A stretch of 49,925 bases of DNA, from assembly GCF_000159315.1 (NCBI RefSeq), contig NZ_GG669998.1, positions 66,905 to 116,829 on the forward strand. Direction: 5' to 3'. Position 1 is the stretch's first letter. Each line of letters starts with the position of its first letter. Origin of the DNA: Lentilactobacillus hilgardii DSM 20176 = ATCC 8290 (lineage in GTDB: Bacteria; Bacillota; Bacilli; Lactobacillales; Lactobacillaceae). Below, in pieces: positions 28,043 through 38,000 of the stretch. The notes beneath the pieces are model-generated. The model made no database searches. It was not told where the DNA came from and was given only the letters and a program-made list of their open reading frames with translations. Position numbers and translations under genes: made by a program.

Positions 28043-29551
28043 TTGAAGTTTAGTGAATTAGGACTATCGGACAGCTTACTTTCAGCAATCTCAAGCAGTG
28101 GTTTTGAAGAAGCCACACCAATTCAAGCTGAGACCATTCCAATGGTTCTTAATGGAGAAGACGTTATTGGCCAGGCACAAACTGGTACTGGTAAGACAGC
28201 GGCATTTGCATTGCCGATCTTACAGCATTTGGATTTTAATAATCCAAACGTTCAGGCATTGATCATTTCACCAACTCGTGAATTAGCAATTCAGACCCAA
28301 GAAGAAGTTTATCGACTTGGCAAAGACGAAAAAGCTAAGGTTCAAGTTGTATATGGTGGTGCTGATATTCGTCGGCAGATCAATTCTCTGAAGAGTCACC
28401 CACAGATTATTGTCGGGACGCCGGGAAGAATCTTGGATCATATCAGTCGACACACATTGAAGTTGGAGCACGTTAAGACATTGGTTCTTGACGAAGCCGA
28501 TGAAATGTTAAACATGGGGTTCCTTGATGATATTGAGTCTATTATCAAGCAAACACCTAGTGATCGTCAGACCCTTCTTTTCTCAGCAACGATGCCTCCA
28601 CAAATTAAACGTGTTGGCGTGCAGTTTATGAAGGATCCCCATCAAGTAAAAATCAAGGCCAAAGAGTTGACCACAGACTTAATCGATCAGTATTATGTTC
28701 GGGTTAAGGAATATGAGAAGTTTGATACGATGACACGATTCTTTGACGTACAGGATCCAGAAGTAACGATTGTTTTCTGTCGGACAAAGCGTCGGGTTGA
28801 TGAAGTTTCAAAGGGACTCGAAGCACGAGGCTATAATGCTGCAGGCCTCCACGGCGACTTAACACAGGCACGCAGAACTCAAATTATGAATGAGTTCAAA
28901 CAAGGTAAAGTTGATATTCTGGTTGCAACAGATGTTGCTGCCCGTGGAATTGATATTTCCGGTGTGACTCATGTTTATAATTATGATATTCCGCAGGATC
29001 CTGATGGATATGTTCACCGGGTTGGTCGTACCGGTCGTGCCGGAAAACATGGTGTTTCAATTACATTTACGACACCTAATGAAATGGATTATCTGCACGA
29101 AATCGAAAAGTTGACCAAAGTGCGGATGCTGCCTTTGAAACCGCCTACAGAACAAGAAGCTTTTGTAGGCCAATTGAATAATGCTGAATCTGATATTGGA
29201 GAGTTAATTAAACGAACCAATACTGAAAAGTATGAAAAAATGGCTGATAAGCTTTTAGACGAGTATGAAGCAACTGATTTGGTTGCTGCTTTGCTTAACG
29301 ATGTGACTCGTGATTACGTTAAAGTTAAAATTACACCGGAACGTCCATTATCTCGAAGACATCATGGTAGTGGCGGCCGTCGTAACAGCAATAATCATCG
29401 TGGTGGTGGTCATTGGAATAATAGACGTAACGATGATCGTAATTCCTCACGAAATCGGAATCGCCGTAGTAATGGTGGTAACCGTGACCATAAGAGAAAA
29501 GATGATCGTCATTCGAACAGTAAACATCGATTTACGATCAAAAACAAATAA
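28043..29551 (+). CDS. cshA: DEAD-box ATP-dependent RNA helicase
   Basis: Unwinds RNA in mRNA decay, ribosome assembly and cold adaptation. The 502 residues carry the full DEAD set: the Q motif (EEATPIQAETIP), AQTGTGKT, PTRELA, GTPGR, DEAD in VLDEADEML, SAT, and in domain 2 HRVGRTGRAG (VI). After about residue 430 the tail is rich in Arg, Asn, Gly and His (RRHHGSGGRRNSNNHRGG), a likely RNA-binding, disordered extension. The length and tail fit CshA. The start is TTG 28043, with AGGAGG upstream. acpS follows, as in other lactobacilli. Confidence 0.95.
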   Translation: MKFSELGLSDSLLSAISSSGFEEATPIQAETIPMVLNGEDVIGQAQTGTGKTAAFALPILQHLDFNNPNVQALIISPTRELAIQTQEEVYRLGKDEKAKVQVVYGGADIRRQINSLKSHPQIIVGTPGRILDHISRHTLKLEHVKTLVLDEADEMLNMGFLDDIESIIKQTPSDRQTLLFSATMPPQIKRVGVQFMKDPHQVKIKAKELTTDLIDQYYVRVKEYEKFDTMTRFFDVQDPEVTIVFCRTKRRVDEVSKGLEARGYNAAGLHGDLTQARRTQIMNEFKQGKVDILVATDVAARGIDISGVTHVYNYDIPQDPDGYVHRVGRTGRAGKHGVSITFTTPNEMDYLHEIEKLTKVRMLPLKPPTEQEAFVGQLNNAESDIGELIKRTNTEKYEKMADKLLDEYEATDLVAALLNDVTRDYVKVKITPERPLSRRHHGSGGRRNSNNHRGGGHWNNRRNDDRNSSRNRNRRSNGGNRDHKRKDDRHSNSKHRFTIKNK

Positions 29552-29576
29552 GCTCGATATCGTTAAATTGAGCCGT

Positions 29577-29620
29577 TAGTAAAAGCTGGGGCAAAGAATT
29601 TTTTGTTCCGGCTTTTACTA
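29577..29620 (+). terminator. Terminator after cshA (AAAGCTGG family)
   Basis: TAGTAAAAGC (29577-29586) pairs with GCTTTTACTA (29611-29620), with the pairing extended inward through GG/CC. It resembles the element at 41716-41768. Confidence 0.7.
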
Positions 29621-29636
29621 CCTACATAGAGAAATA

Positions 29637-29645
29637 TGGTATTAT
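29637..29645 (+). promoter_or_regulatory. Extended -10 upstream of acpS
   Basis: TGGTATTAT, 37 bases before the acpS start. Confidence 0.45.
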
Positions 29646-29681
29646 TAATTGTAACTTTGTTAGTTTGTGAGGACTTTATTT

Positions 29682-30038
29682 ATGATTGCCGGACTTGGTA
29701 TTGATATTACAGATATTTACCGCATTAAAGCGGCTATTACCCACAATGCCCATTTTGTGGCTCGGATTTTAACTGCGTCAGAAATAGAACAACTGACTGA
29801 TTTTTCTGAGAAAAGAAAAGTTGAATACATTGCCGGCCGTTTTTCCGCTAAAGAATCTTATTCCAAGGCATTTGGGTCCGGATTGGGTTCAGCCGTTCGC
29901 TTTCATGACCTGACAATTATTGATGATTCGAAAGGAAAGCCGATTGTGTTGGAACATCCCTTTAATGGTAAGGCCTTTGTTTCGATATCTCATACTGACG
30001 ACATTGTGATGACCGAAGTTATCTTAGAGAGAGAGTAG
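29682..30038 (+). CDS. acpS: Holo-[acyl-carrier-protein] synthase
   Basis: Transfers 4'-phosphopantetheine from CoA to the acyl carrier protein. The 118 residues show GLGIDITDIYRI (metal ligand D8) and AGRFSAKESYSKA (metal ligand E58), the two Mg-binding residues of the family. The start is ATG 29682, 9 bases after GAGG; the upstream GTG 29667 overlaps that site. alr follows after 10 bases; acpS-alr-mazEF is a standard Bacilli order. Confidence 0.96.
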   Translation: MIAGLGIDITDIYRIKAAITHNAHFVARILTASEIEQLTDFSEKRKVEYIAGRFSAKESYSKAFGSGLGSAVRFHDLTIIDDSKGKPIVLEHPFNGKAFVSISHTDDIVMTEVILERE

Positions 30039-30048
30039 AGGATAAAAA

Positions 30049-31173
30049 ATGACTGTTGGAACTTTGCGGAACGCAAGATTAATCATTAATCAAAAAGCAA
30101 TTTATAACAACGTCAAAAACGCTGTTACACATACTCAATCAGGAACGGACCTATTTGTTGTAGTCAAAGCAAACGGCTACGGCCATGGTGCGGTTCAGGT
30201 AGCCAGGATTGCTGAGAATGCTGGTGCTAAAGGCTTCTGTGTGGCATTGCTTGAAGAAGGATTAGAACTTCGACAAGCGGGCTTTACTGAACCAATTTTA
30301 GTGTTGGGGATTACAGAGCCAACTTTTGCGCCTATTGCACGCGATAGTCATATTTCACTAACGGTTAGTTCGGAAGAGTGGCTGAAAACAGCTGGTATTA
30401 TTCTTAATCAGCAGGCTTCTAAAGAGAAACTTCATGTGCATTTGGCAATGGATACCGGTATGGGAAGAATTGGCTTTCAGACCCCTGACGAACTGCAAGA
30501 GGCAATGCTGGTATTGAAAAAGTATCAGGATACCTTTGATTTTGAGGGAATTTTTACGCATTTTGCGACGGCTGACAGCAAGGACGACACGTATTTTCAA
30601 TACCAATACGAAAATTATCAAAAAATGTTGGCAGTTGTTGATAAGAAACCGAAGTATGTTCATGTGGCCAATACGGCAACAAGTCTTTGGCATAAAGTTT
30701 GTGGTGCAAACATGGTTCGATATGGTATCTCAACGTACGGACTAAACCCTTCAGGTAAAGAAATTACCAGGACGCCTTATACACTATTTCCCGCAATGAG
30801 TTTTCAAGCTGGTCTTAGTTATGTTAAGAAGGTGCCAAAGGGTAAGTCGATCGGTTATGGGGCTACTTATCAAACCAAAGAGGACGAATGGATTGGGACT
30901 GTTCCAATTGGCTATGCTGATGGCTTTCCCAGAAAAATGCAGGGATTTTCAGTATTAGTTGATGGTCAATATTGCCCAATTGTTGGCAGGGTATGTATGG
31001 ATCAATTTATGATTAAATTACCGAAACAGTATGGGACTGATACGGTAGTAACAATTATTGGTAAATCAGGTGCACATGAGATTACCGTTGATGACATTGC
31101 GGATCAGTTAGGAACAATCAATTATGAAGTTGTTTGCGGTTTTAGCGAGCGGCTACAAAGAAAATATGTTTGA
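30049..31173 (+). CDS. alr: Alanine racemase
   Basis: PLP enzyme that makes D-alanine for peptidoglycan and D-alanylation of teichoic acids. The 374 residues show the PLP-binding Lys in VVVKANGYGHGA (K40), TFATADS-like EGIFTHFATAD, the phosphate site RYGISTYG, and the catalytic Tyr region SIGYGATY (near 267-274). The length is standard. ATG after GAGGAT. It is probably transcribed with acpS. Confidence 0.97.
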   Translation: MTVGTLRNARLIINQKAIYNNVKNAVTHTQSGTDLFVVVKANGYGHGAVQVARIAENAGAKGFCVALLEEGLELRQAGFTEPILVLGITEPTFAPIARDSHISLTVSSEEWLKTAGIILNQQASKEKLHVHLAMDTGMGRIGFQTPDELQEAMLVLKKYQDTFDFEGIFTHFATADSKDDTYFQYQYENYQKMLAVVDKKPKYVHVANTATSLWHKVCGANMVRYGISTYGLNPSGKEITRTPYTLFPAMSFQAGLSYVKKVPKGKSIGYGATYQTKEDEWIGTVPIGYADGFPRKMQGFSVLVDGQYCPIVGRVCMDQFMIKLPKQYGTDTVVTIIGKSGAHEITVDDIADQLGTINYEVVCGFSERLQRKYV

Positions 31174-31198
31174 CAATACTGCTTTATTTACAGTTTCA

Positions 31199-31207
31199 TG
31201 GTATATT
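31199..31207 (+). promoter_or_regulatory. Possible mazEF promoter
   Basis: An extended -10 TGGTATATT, 38 bases before mazE. A TTGACA at 31170-31175, overlapping the alr stop, is too far away (26 bases) to be its -35. Confidence 0.4.
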
Positions 31208-31245
31208 AGAAGGTAAAGTAATCTTGGAAAATAGGGGATATTACG

Positions 31246-31530
31246 ATGGAAAAGGCAACTAATCACAAGCAATTTTCAGTTATGATCAACGATCAGGTTG
31301 CAGATAGATTGGATCAGTTCTGTACAAACGTTGGTATTTCAGAAAGTGCAGCGGTTGAAATTGCAATCAACTATTTTTTTGATGATCCTAAAGTAATTAG
31401 TGGATTAATGAACGGATATCGTGAAATGGCAACTCTGAATCGTGAAATCAGCCATGATTTTTCGTGTTGCGAAGAAGATGCTGACGTTCATTTGGCACAG
31501 TATCGACGGAGATTACGGAATTTTTATTAA
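31246..31530 (+). CDS. mazE: Ribbon-helix-helix antitoxin-like protein (MazE/NdoAI type)
   Basis: A 94-residue protein upstream of mazF. Its N-terminus (KQFSVMINDQVADRLDQFC, 8-26, then GISESAAVEIAINYFF) fits a ribbon-helix-helix DNA-binding fold, a short strand followed by two helices, as in B. subtilis EndoAI. The C-terminal part (DFSCCEEDADVHLAQYRRRL) would be the toxin-binding extension. Adjacent Cys residues (74-75) are unusual. Role and partner are inferred from position: 36 bases before mazF and after alr. Start ATG after AGGGGATA. Confidence 0.8.
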   Translation: MEKATNHKQFSVMINDQVADRLDQFCTNVGISESAAVEIAINYFFDDPKVISGLMNGYREMATLNREISHDFSCCEEDADVHLAQYRRRLRNFY

Positions 31531-31566
31531 ATAAATTAACATGATGCGATGATGGGAGGTGTGAGG

Positions 31567-31926
31567 GTGACTGACGTTATTTTTAAACGTGGAGACATTT
31601 TCTACGCTGATCTATCACCCGTTGTCGGTTCTGAACAAGGTGGAATGAGGCCTGTATTAATTATTCAGAATGACATTGGCAATCATTACAGTCCAACTGT
31701 CATTGTCGCTGCCATAACCGCGAGAATCTCGAAACCTAAGATGCCAACTCATGTCGGAATATCTGCCAGTAATGGCATTGAAAGAGACTCGGTTATCTTA
31801 TTGGAACAGATTAGAACGATTGATAAGCAACGATTAAAAGATAAGGTTACCCATTTAAATAATTCGACGATGGCTAAAGTAGATAAGGCAATTCGAATTA
31901 GTTTGGGATTAGGCAAAAACGCGTGA
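31567..31926 (+). CDS. mazF: MazF/EndoA-type mRNA interferase toxin
   Basis: Sequence-specific endoribonuclease of the PemK/MazF family. The 119 residues show [20 protein letters not shown] near the N-terminus (catalytic Arg-rich loop), [10 protein letters not shown], and [19 protein letters not shown] near 75-93. I place the start at GTG 31567, 7 bases after GGGAGG; ATG 31549 and GTG 31561 are upstream of or in that site. It follows the RHH antitoxin gene. The recognition sequence cannot be told from the protein here. Confidence 0.93.
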   Translation: MTDVIFKRGDIFYADLSPVVGSEQGGMRPVLIIQNDIGNHYSPTVIVAAITARISKPKMPTHVGISASNGIERDSVILLEQIRTIDKQRLKDKVTHLNNSTMAKVDKAIRISLGLGKNA

Positions 31927-31943
31927 AAGACCAGAATACATAT

Positions 31944-31973
31944 AGTAACATTCAAGAATCATTGAATGTTACT
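31944..31973. repeat. 11-base perfect inverted repeat after mazF
   Basis: AGTAACATTCA (31944-31954) and TGAATGTTACT (31963-31973) around an 8-base loop. No T-tract follows, so it is not a standard terminator; it could be an operator or an mRNA 3' structure. Confidence 0.6.
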
Positions 31974-31980
31974 AGGGAAA

Positions 31981-32085
31981 ATGAGAAAAACGCGATGGTT
32001 TATATCTCTGCTTGGATTATTAGATAAACTTTCAACGAGATGTATGAAAAGTATATATAGAGGCAGCAATTTATTTGGCTTTTAA
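31981..32085 (+). CDS. Possible 34-residue small ORF
   Basis: ATG 31981 to TAA 32085. The product starts MRKTRWFISLLGLLDKL, a basic, hydrophobic helix-like stretch, and ends NLFGF. A weak AGGGA lies 3 bases upstream. No homology is known to me; it may be chance. It lies on the same strand as mazEF, just after the inverted repeat. Confidence 0.2.
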   Translation: MRKTRWFISLLGLLDKLSTRCMKSIYRGSNLFGF

Positions 32086-32163
32086 ACTGAAATAGCTGTT
32101 CTTTATTTGTCATAAATTTTTAAATTAATTAAGAATAATGAATTAGAAGTAAATGGAACAATA

Positions 32164-32216
32164 AAAATCGCCTTCATGATAGTTACTATTGTAACTGATA
32201 TCATGAAGGCGATTTT
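32164..32216. terminator. Long bidirectional hairpin terminator
   Basis: An 18-base perfect stem (32164-32181 with 32199-32216), plus GTTAC/GTAAC in the inner part. A-tract before and T-tract after suit termination on both strands; it mainly serves the CBS gene read from the right. Confidence 0.8.
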
Positions 32217-32240
32217 ATTGATGGTCATATTTAGCGAAGA

Positions 32241-32885
32241 TTATTTATTTTCTTCTTTTAGATTCTCAACTTCCGGCACACGAAATTCTTTTCGTTCCAA
32301 AGCTGCAATAATTCGGTTAAGGCGATCTTGGTCAACCTCCGCGGGTAAAGTAAACATAATTCGATGAACGAGTTCACCCTCTTGAGCATCCAAAGAAATA
32401 ACACTTGCAATATTAGTATATTTTGTGATGATTTTTGCAATTTCTTCAAGGTCACCGCGTTCGCCACTTGAAACAATGGTCAGAACATAGCTACCGATAT
32501 TAACATTCCAAGATTGTGATAGCATGTCTAGCAATCGGGTATGGGTTAAAATACCATAGAAATGGTTTTGAGCATCAAGGACTGCAATATAAGGCAAGTC
32601 CTTAATGGAAAAGAACACTTGGAAGAACGCAGAATTGACGTTAACAAATTTGGTTGCATTTTTTAAGAGTGTGGTAACGGGCAATGACATGTCACCACCA
32701 CGAGATTTGTGACGATAAATGTGCATTTTGTAGATATTTCCTCGGAAAATAGAACCTGTTTCATCAAGAATTGGCACACAACGATAGCCTGAATCCTCAA
32801 GGACTTTTAGGGCTTCCTCAAGAGTGGCGTCCTCTTTAACGGTAACTAGACGTTCTTTAGGCTTAACAAGTGTTTTTAATAGCAT
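32241..32885 (-). CDS. CBS-domain protein, CbpA-like (possible c-di-AMP binder)
   Basis: A 214-residue soluble protein with two CBS repeats (about 1-70: TLEEALKVLEDSGYRCVPIL; about 71-135: LPYIAVLDAQNHFYGILTHT) and a C-terminal ACT-like segment (YVLTIVSSGERGDLEEIAKI). Two CBS domains plus ACT is the arrangement I recall for Listeria CbpA, a cyclic di-AMP-binding protein, so a nucleotide-sensing role is likely. The ligand is inferred. The ATG follows GGAGGAA. It has its own terminator; its minus-strand upstream region has TGGTATCAT as a possible extended -10. Confidence 0.82.
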   Translation of the reverse strand: MLLKTLVKPKERLVTVKEDATLEEALKVLEDSGYRCVPILDETGSIFRGNIYKMHIYRHKSRGGDMSLPVTTLLKNATKFVNVNSAFFQVFFSIKDLPYIAVLDAQNHFYGILTHTRLLDMLSQSWNVNIGSYVLTIVSSGERGDLEEIAKIITKYTNIASVISLDAQEGELVHRIMFTLPAEVDQDRLNRIIAALERKEFRVPEVENLKEENK

Positions 32886-32979
32886 TTTTTAATTCCTCCA
32901 ACTTAAGCTGTATATGATTATGATACCATAGCCGCATTCAGAACAGTACTAATAAAAATGATAAATTCTCATTAATTGC

Positions 32980-33001
32980 TAACCAAAATACCATTTGGTT
33001 A
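32980..33001. repeat. Inverted repeat TAACCAAA/TTTGGTTA
   Basis: Perfect 8-base arms (32980-32987, 32994-33001) around 6 bases, in the gap upstream of the CBS gene. A candidate operator; no regulator is identified. Confidence 0.4.
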
Positions 33002-33046
33002 TTAGACAAGAATGAGATTGATTATGTTCACAAATAAAGATGGCAG

Positions 33047-33094
33047 CAAAAAAGAGGTTGGGCAAAATGTCTTTTATCCCAACCTCAACTCTTA
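33047..33094 (-). terminator. Terminator of ldh (recurrent repeat family)
   Basis: GAGGTTGGG (33054-33062) pairs with CCCAACCTC (33078-33086). On the minus strand it ends in T6. Its 5' arm, AGAGTTGAGG, is the same as in the MFS terminator. Confidence 0.85.
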
Positions 33095-33107
33095 ATCCAA
33101 AAACGTA

Positions 33108-34067
<960 letters not shown>

Positions 34068-34090
34068 CTAATCAATTTTTATCGCTTTTA

Positions 34091-34099
34091 ATTATACCA
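34091..34099 (-). promoter_or_regulatory. ldh extended -10
   Basis: Minus strand TGGTATAAT; the -35 region (TGAAAA) is weak. Confidence 0.55.
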
Positions 34100-34181
34100 C
34101 ATGGTAGTTTTGATTTTCACAAATTACTTTATAATAATTTGATTAGAGGGTGATGGATGGCGATGTAAGGATATACAAGGC

Positions 34182-34322
34182 TTGCTCAATGGGTATCTAG
34201 ACCAATTTGATGAAAGACCTGTCTTGCATGGTGTTTTAGGTCATTTATCATTGCCAACAAGAGAAAATGACCTTTCTGCTGCTAAAAAATGGGTCAGGTT
34301 GTCAAAAAGCAGATCGGATTAA
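34182..34322 (+). CDS. Possible 46-residue ORF or gene remnant
   Basis: The frame 34143-34322 is open without an ATG. A TTG at 34182, 9 bases after AAGGAT, would give a 46-residue product containing LDQFDERPVLHGVLGHLSL and TRENDLSAAKKW, which looks protein-like in composition. I do not recognise it. It may be a short real gene, the end of a decayed gene, or chance. Confidence 0.25.
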   Translation: MLNGYLDQFDERPVLHGVLGHLSLPTRENDLSAAKKWVRLSKSRSD

Positions 34323-34357
34323 CCCGTTTCACAACTTCCCTCACGTAACGACAATTA

Positions 34358-34366
34358 TGCTATAAT
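34358..34366 (+). promoter_or_regulatory. pth-mfd extended -10
   Basis: TGCTATAAT, about 115 bases before pth. Confidence 0.55.
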
Positions 34367-34424
34367 TTATAATATAGGCTTAATTTGAAGCTCAATCTGA
34401 CTTGATAATTTAATGTAGACGACT

Positions 34425-34450
34425 GCTGAACCAACTGGTTCAGCCTTTTG
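34425..34450 (+). terminator. Leader hairpin upstream of pth
   Basis: GCTGAACC (34425-34432) pairs perfectly with GGTTCAGC (34437-34444) around AACT, followed by CTTTTGT. It lies between the promoter and pth, so it may act as a partial terminator or attenuator. Confidence 0.55.
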
Positions 34451-34480
34451 TGTTGTAAGAATGTGAGGATAATGATAATA

Positions 34481-35041
34481 ATGAAAATGATTGTTGGCTT
34501 AGGTAACATTGGACCACAGTATGATGGTACCAGGCATAACACCGGTTTTATGGTGGTTGAAGAGTTTGCCAAAAAATATGGCATTAGTATTAAAACCAGA
34601 AAGATGAATGCTAAAATGGGATCCGCATTCGTGAATGGTCAAAAAGTTTTGGTCGTTGAACCGACAACTTTTATGAATGATTCGGGAATCGCTGTTAAAC
34701 CGCTAATGAGCTATTTTGAAATTGAAAATAAAGATGTCATTGTTGTTCATGACGATATGGACCTACCGATCGGAAAAATTCGAATCAAAGATAAAGGTTC
34801 TGCCGGTGGTCATAATGGTATTAAAAGTCTTATCAATAATTTGGGGACTGAACATTTTTCAAGGATTCGAGTTGGCATTGCGCACCCCGACAAGAACAAT
34901 ACTGTTGTGAATTACGTTTTAGGCCGTTTTTCGAAATCACAACTTCCGGAATTTAAAATTGCGACTGACAATGCTGTTAATGCACTTGAAGATTGGCTTG
35001 ACGATGTGACCATTCCTGAATTGGAGAATCGTTACAATTAG
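34481..35041 (+). CDS. pth: Peptidyl-tRNA hydrolase
   Basis: Cleaves peptidyl-tRNA released by stalled ribosomes. The 186 residues show MIVGLGNIGPQYDGTRHNTGFM, with the catalytic His in RHN (shown in two overlapping parts: GLGNIGPQYDGT, TRHNTGFM), PTTFMNDSG, VVHDDMDLPIG, and GSAGGHNGIKS. The usual GLGNPG reads GLGNIG here. I prefer ATG 34481; ATG 34472 is only three bases from GTGAGGAT. mfd starts 16 bases downstream, the usual neighbour. Confidence 0.95.
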   Translation: MKMIVGLGNIGPQYDGTRHNTGFMVVEEFAKKYGISIKTRKMNAKMGSAFVNGQKVLVVEPTTFMNDSGIAVKPLMSYFEIENKDVIVVHDDMDLPIGKIRIKDKGSAGGHNGIKSLINNLGTEHFSRIRVGIAHPDKNNTVVNYVLGRFSKSQLPEFKIATDNAVNALEDWLDDVTIPELENRYN

Positions 35042-35057
35042 TGAAAGGACGATAACT

Positions 35058-38000
35058 TTGCAATTCGATCAATTACTTACTAAAATGCCTCAGTTTACCC
35101 AGATTGCATCAAGTCTCAAGGCTGATAGTCGACAGTTGATTACAGGCATTAGCGGTTCAGCTCGGACACTCTTGATTGATAACCTGCTTAAGACAACGAC
35201 GCGACCGGTGGTTGTGGTTGTTGATACGTTATTTCATGCAGATCAACTGGTTAGTGACTTTTCTAACTTGCTGGAAGATGATCAAATCTTTGAATTTCCG
35301 GTTGAAGAAATGGGAGCAGCCGAACTTGCAACAAGTTCTCCGGAATACAAGGCACAACGGGTTCTCGCACTGAATAAGCTGATCAGTGGCGAACCAGCAG
35401 TTATCGTAACGTCTGTTTCCGGATTAAAGCGATTGCTGCCGTCGCCTGATCAATTTTCAGATGCCGAGCTAACAATTGATATGGATTCGGAATATGATTT
35501 GGAAAAGTTAAAGCTGAAGCTACACCAAATGGGCTACACGTTTCAGAAGTTGGTGGCTGCACCGGGAGATTTTTCAATTCGTGGGTCAATTTTGGACGTA
35601 TTTCCCTTAAATAACCAGGATCCGGTACGAATTGATTTCTTTGACACTGAAGTTGATTCCATGCGACTCTTTGATGTTTCAAATCAACGTAGCATAAAAA
35701 CAATTAATACCATCCAGATACTTCCTGCAACTGATTTATTGATCACCGATCAGCAAAGGCAAAAGGTCGCTGGTGAGTTAAAAGACCAATTAGCATCTGA
35801 AAAAGCAAAGTTGGATGATGAGTCTGCCAAAAAAATCAATAATGCTATTGAGCCTCAAATTATGGATCTTGAAAATGGGTTAAATGATCCTAAATGGTTA
35901 TTGTTCGCTAATTTATTTTATGATCAGTCAAACTCGCTGCTGGATTACTTGTCAGATGACGGTGTTGTGGTTTTTGACGACTATTCGCGAATAACGGATT
36001 CTCAACGCCAACTGGAAAGTGATGACGATGTTTGGCTGACCGATAAAATTAAAAATCATGAATTATTACCATCGACGAATTATACCAATGATTTTAAAAA
36101 GATTTTTAAAGTAAACAAAAAGGCAACGCTTATTCTCTCACTTTTTCAAAAGGGCCTCGGGAGAATGCGGTTAGATGCAATTGTTGATATTACCGTGCGA
36201 CCGATGCAGCAATTCTTTTCACAAATGCCGATGCTTCGAACTGAGATTGGGAGATGGCAGAAGCAAAAACAGTCTGTTATTATTATGGTTCAGGATCAAA
36301 ATCGAATGGAAAAAGTGGCGCAAACACTTTCTGATTTTGAAATTGCAGCTACACAAACCGAGATGTCGGCTATTTTGTTACACCAGGTTCAACTGGTTCA
36401 CGGCAATTTAGAGAATGGGTTTGAACTCCCGATTGCGGGATTGGTTGTGATTACCGAAAAGGAAATGTTTGGAACGATTGTTAAAAAACGTCCACGACAA
36501 ACAACCTTCAATAATGCAGAACGGATTAAAAGTTACACTGATTTAAAGCCTGGCGATTACGTTGTCCACGTCAACCATGGTATTGGCCGTTATGAAGGCA
36601 TGAAAACGATGGAGGTTGATGGCAAGCATCAGGACTACCTGACAATTTCTTATCGGGACAGTGCCAAGCTTTTTATCCCTGTCACTCAGTTGAATATGAT
36701 TCAAAAATACGTTTCTTCTGAAGATAAGAAGCCGAGGATTAATAAACTTGGTGGTAGTGAATGGCAGAAAACGAAACGTAAGGTTGCATCAAAGATCGAA
36801 GATATCGCTGACGATCTGATTGAATTGTATGCAAAACGGGATGCAGAAAAGGGCTACGCTTATCCACCTGACGATTCCTTACAAAATGAATTTGAAGCAC
36901 GTTTTCCATATACGGAAACGCCGGATCAATTGCGGAGTGCCGATGAAATCAAGCATGATATGGAGCACAATAAACCAATGGACAGATTGTTGGTCGGCGA
37001 TGTTGGATATGGTAAAACCGAAGTGGCTTTGCGAGCAGCTTTTAAGGCAGTCGAGGTTGGTAAACAGGTTGCCTTTCTTGTACCAACAACTATTTTGGCA
37101 CAGCAGCATTATGAAACGATGCTTGAGAGATTTAGTGATTATCCAATCGAAGTGAGGGTTCTTTCCAGATTTCAAACGACTGCTCAAATTAAGGAAACCC
37201 TGGAAGGCTTGAAAAAAGGGACTGTTGATGTGGTAGTCGGAACTCATCGGCTTTTGTCAAAGGATGTTAAATTCAGTAACCTTGGTTTACTGATTATTGA
37301 CGAAGAACAACGATTTGGTGTTAAGCATAAAGAGCGAATCAAGGAAATGCGTACGGATGTTGATGTATTGACGTTGACGGCTACGCCAATTCCACGGACG
37401 TTGAATATGTCGATGATGGGTGTTCGAGATTTGTCTGTGATTGAGACACCACCTTCGAATCGATACCCTATTCAAACCTATGTGATTGAGCAAAATGCCG
37501 GGACCATCCGTGAAGCGATTGAACGGGAAATGGCTCGTGGCGGCCAGGTATTTTATTTGCATAATCGGGTAGCGGATATTGAAAAAACGGTTTCTCAATT
37601 AAGTGAATTGGTCCCAGATGCGAGAATTGCGTACATTCATGGACAAATGACTGAAAACCAAATGGAAGATATTTTATATGATTTTGTCAATGGTGAATAC
37701 GATGTCCTGGTGACAACCACTATTATTGAAACGGGAGTCGATATTCCCAATGTGAATACATTGTTTGTAGAGAATGCCGATCATATGGGCCTTTCCCAAC
37801 TTTATCAATTAAGAGGACGAATTGGCCGAAGCAGCCGGGTAGCGTATGCCTATTTTATGTATCAGCCAAATAAGGTTTTAACCGAAATTGGTGAGAAACG
37901 TTTGGAAGCCATTCGTGATTTTACTGAGTTGGGATCCGGTTTTAAAATTGCAATGCGAGATCTTTCAATTCGAGGTGCCGGGAATCTTTTAGGTAAACAG

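Larger units (their letters stand above)
31927..32240. other. 314-base gap between mazF and the CBS gene
   Basis: It contains an 11-base perfect inverted repeat (31944-31973), a possible 34-codon ORF (31981-32085) and a long hairpin terminator (32164-32216). Nothing else is recognisable. Confidence 0.6.

Noticed and set aside
31170-31175. TTGACA as the -35 of mazEF
   Set aside because: It is 26 bases from the likely -10; no -10 is found at 16-18 bases.
34147-34200. Short ATG frame starting near 34153 as a leader peptide of pth
   Set aside because: It stops after about 15 codons, more than 250 bases before pth and upstream of the pth promoter.
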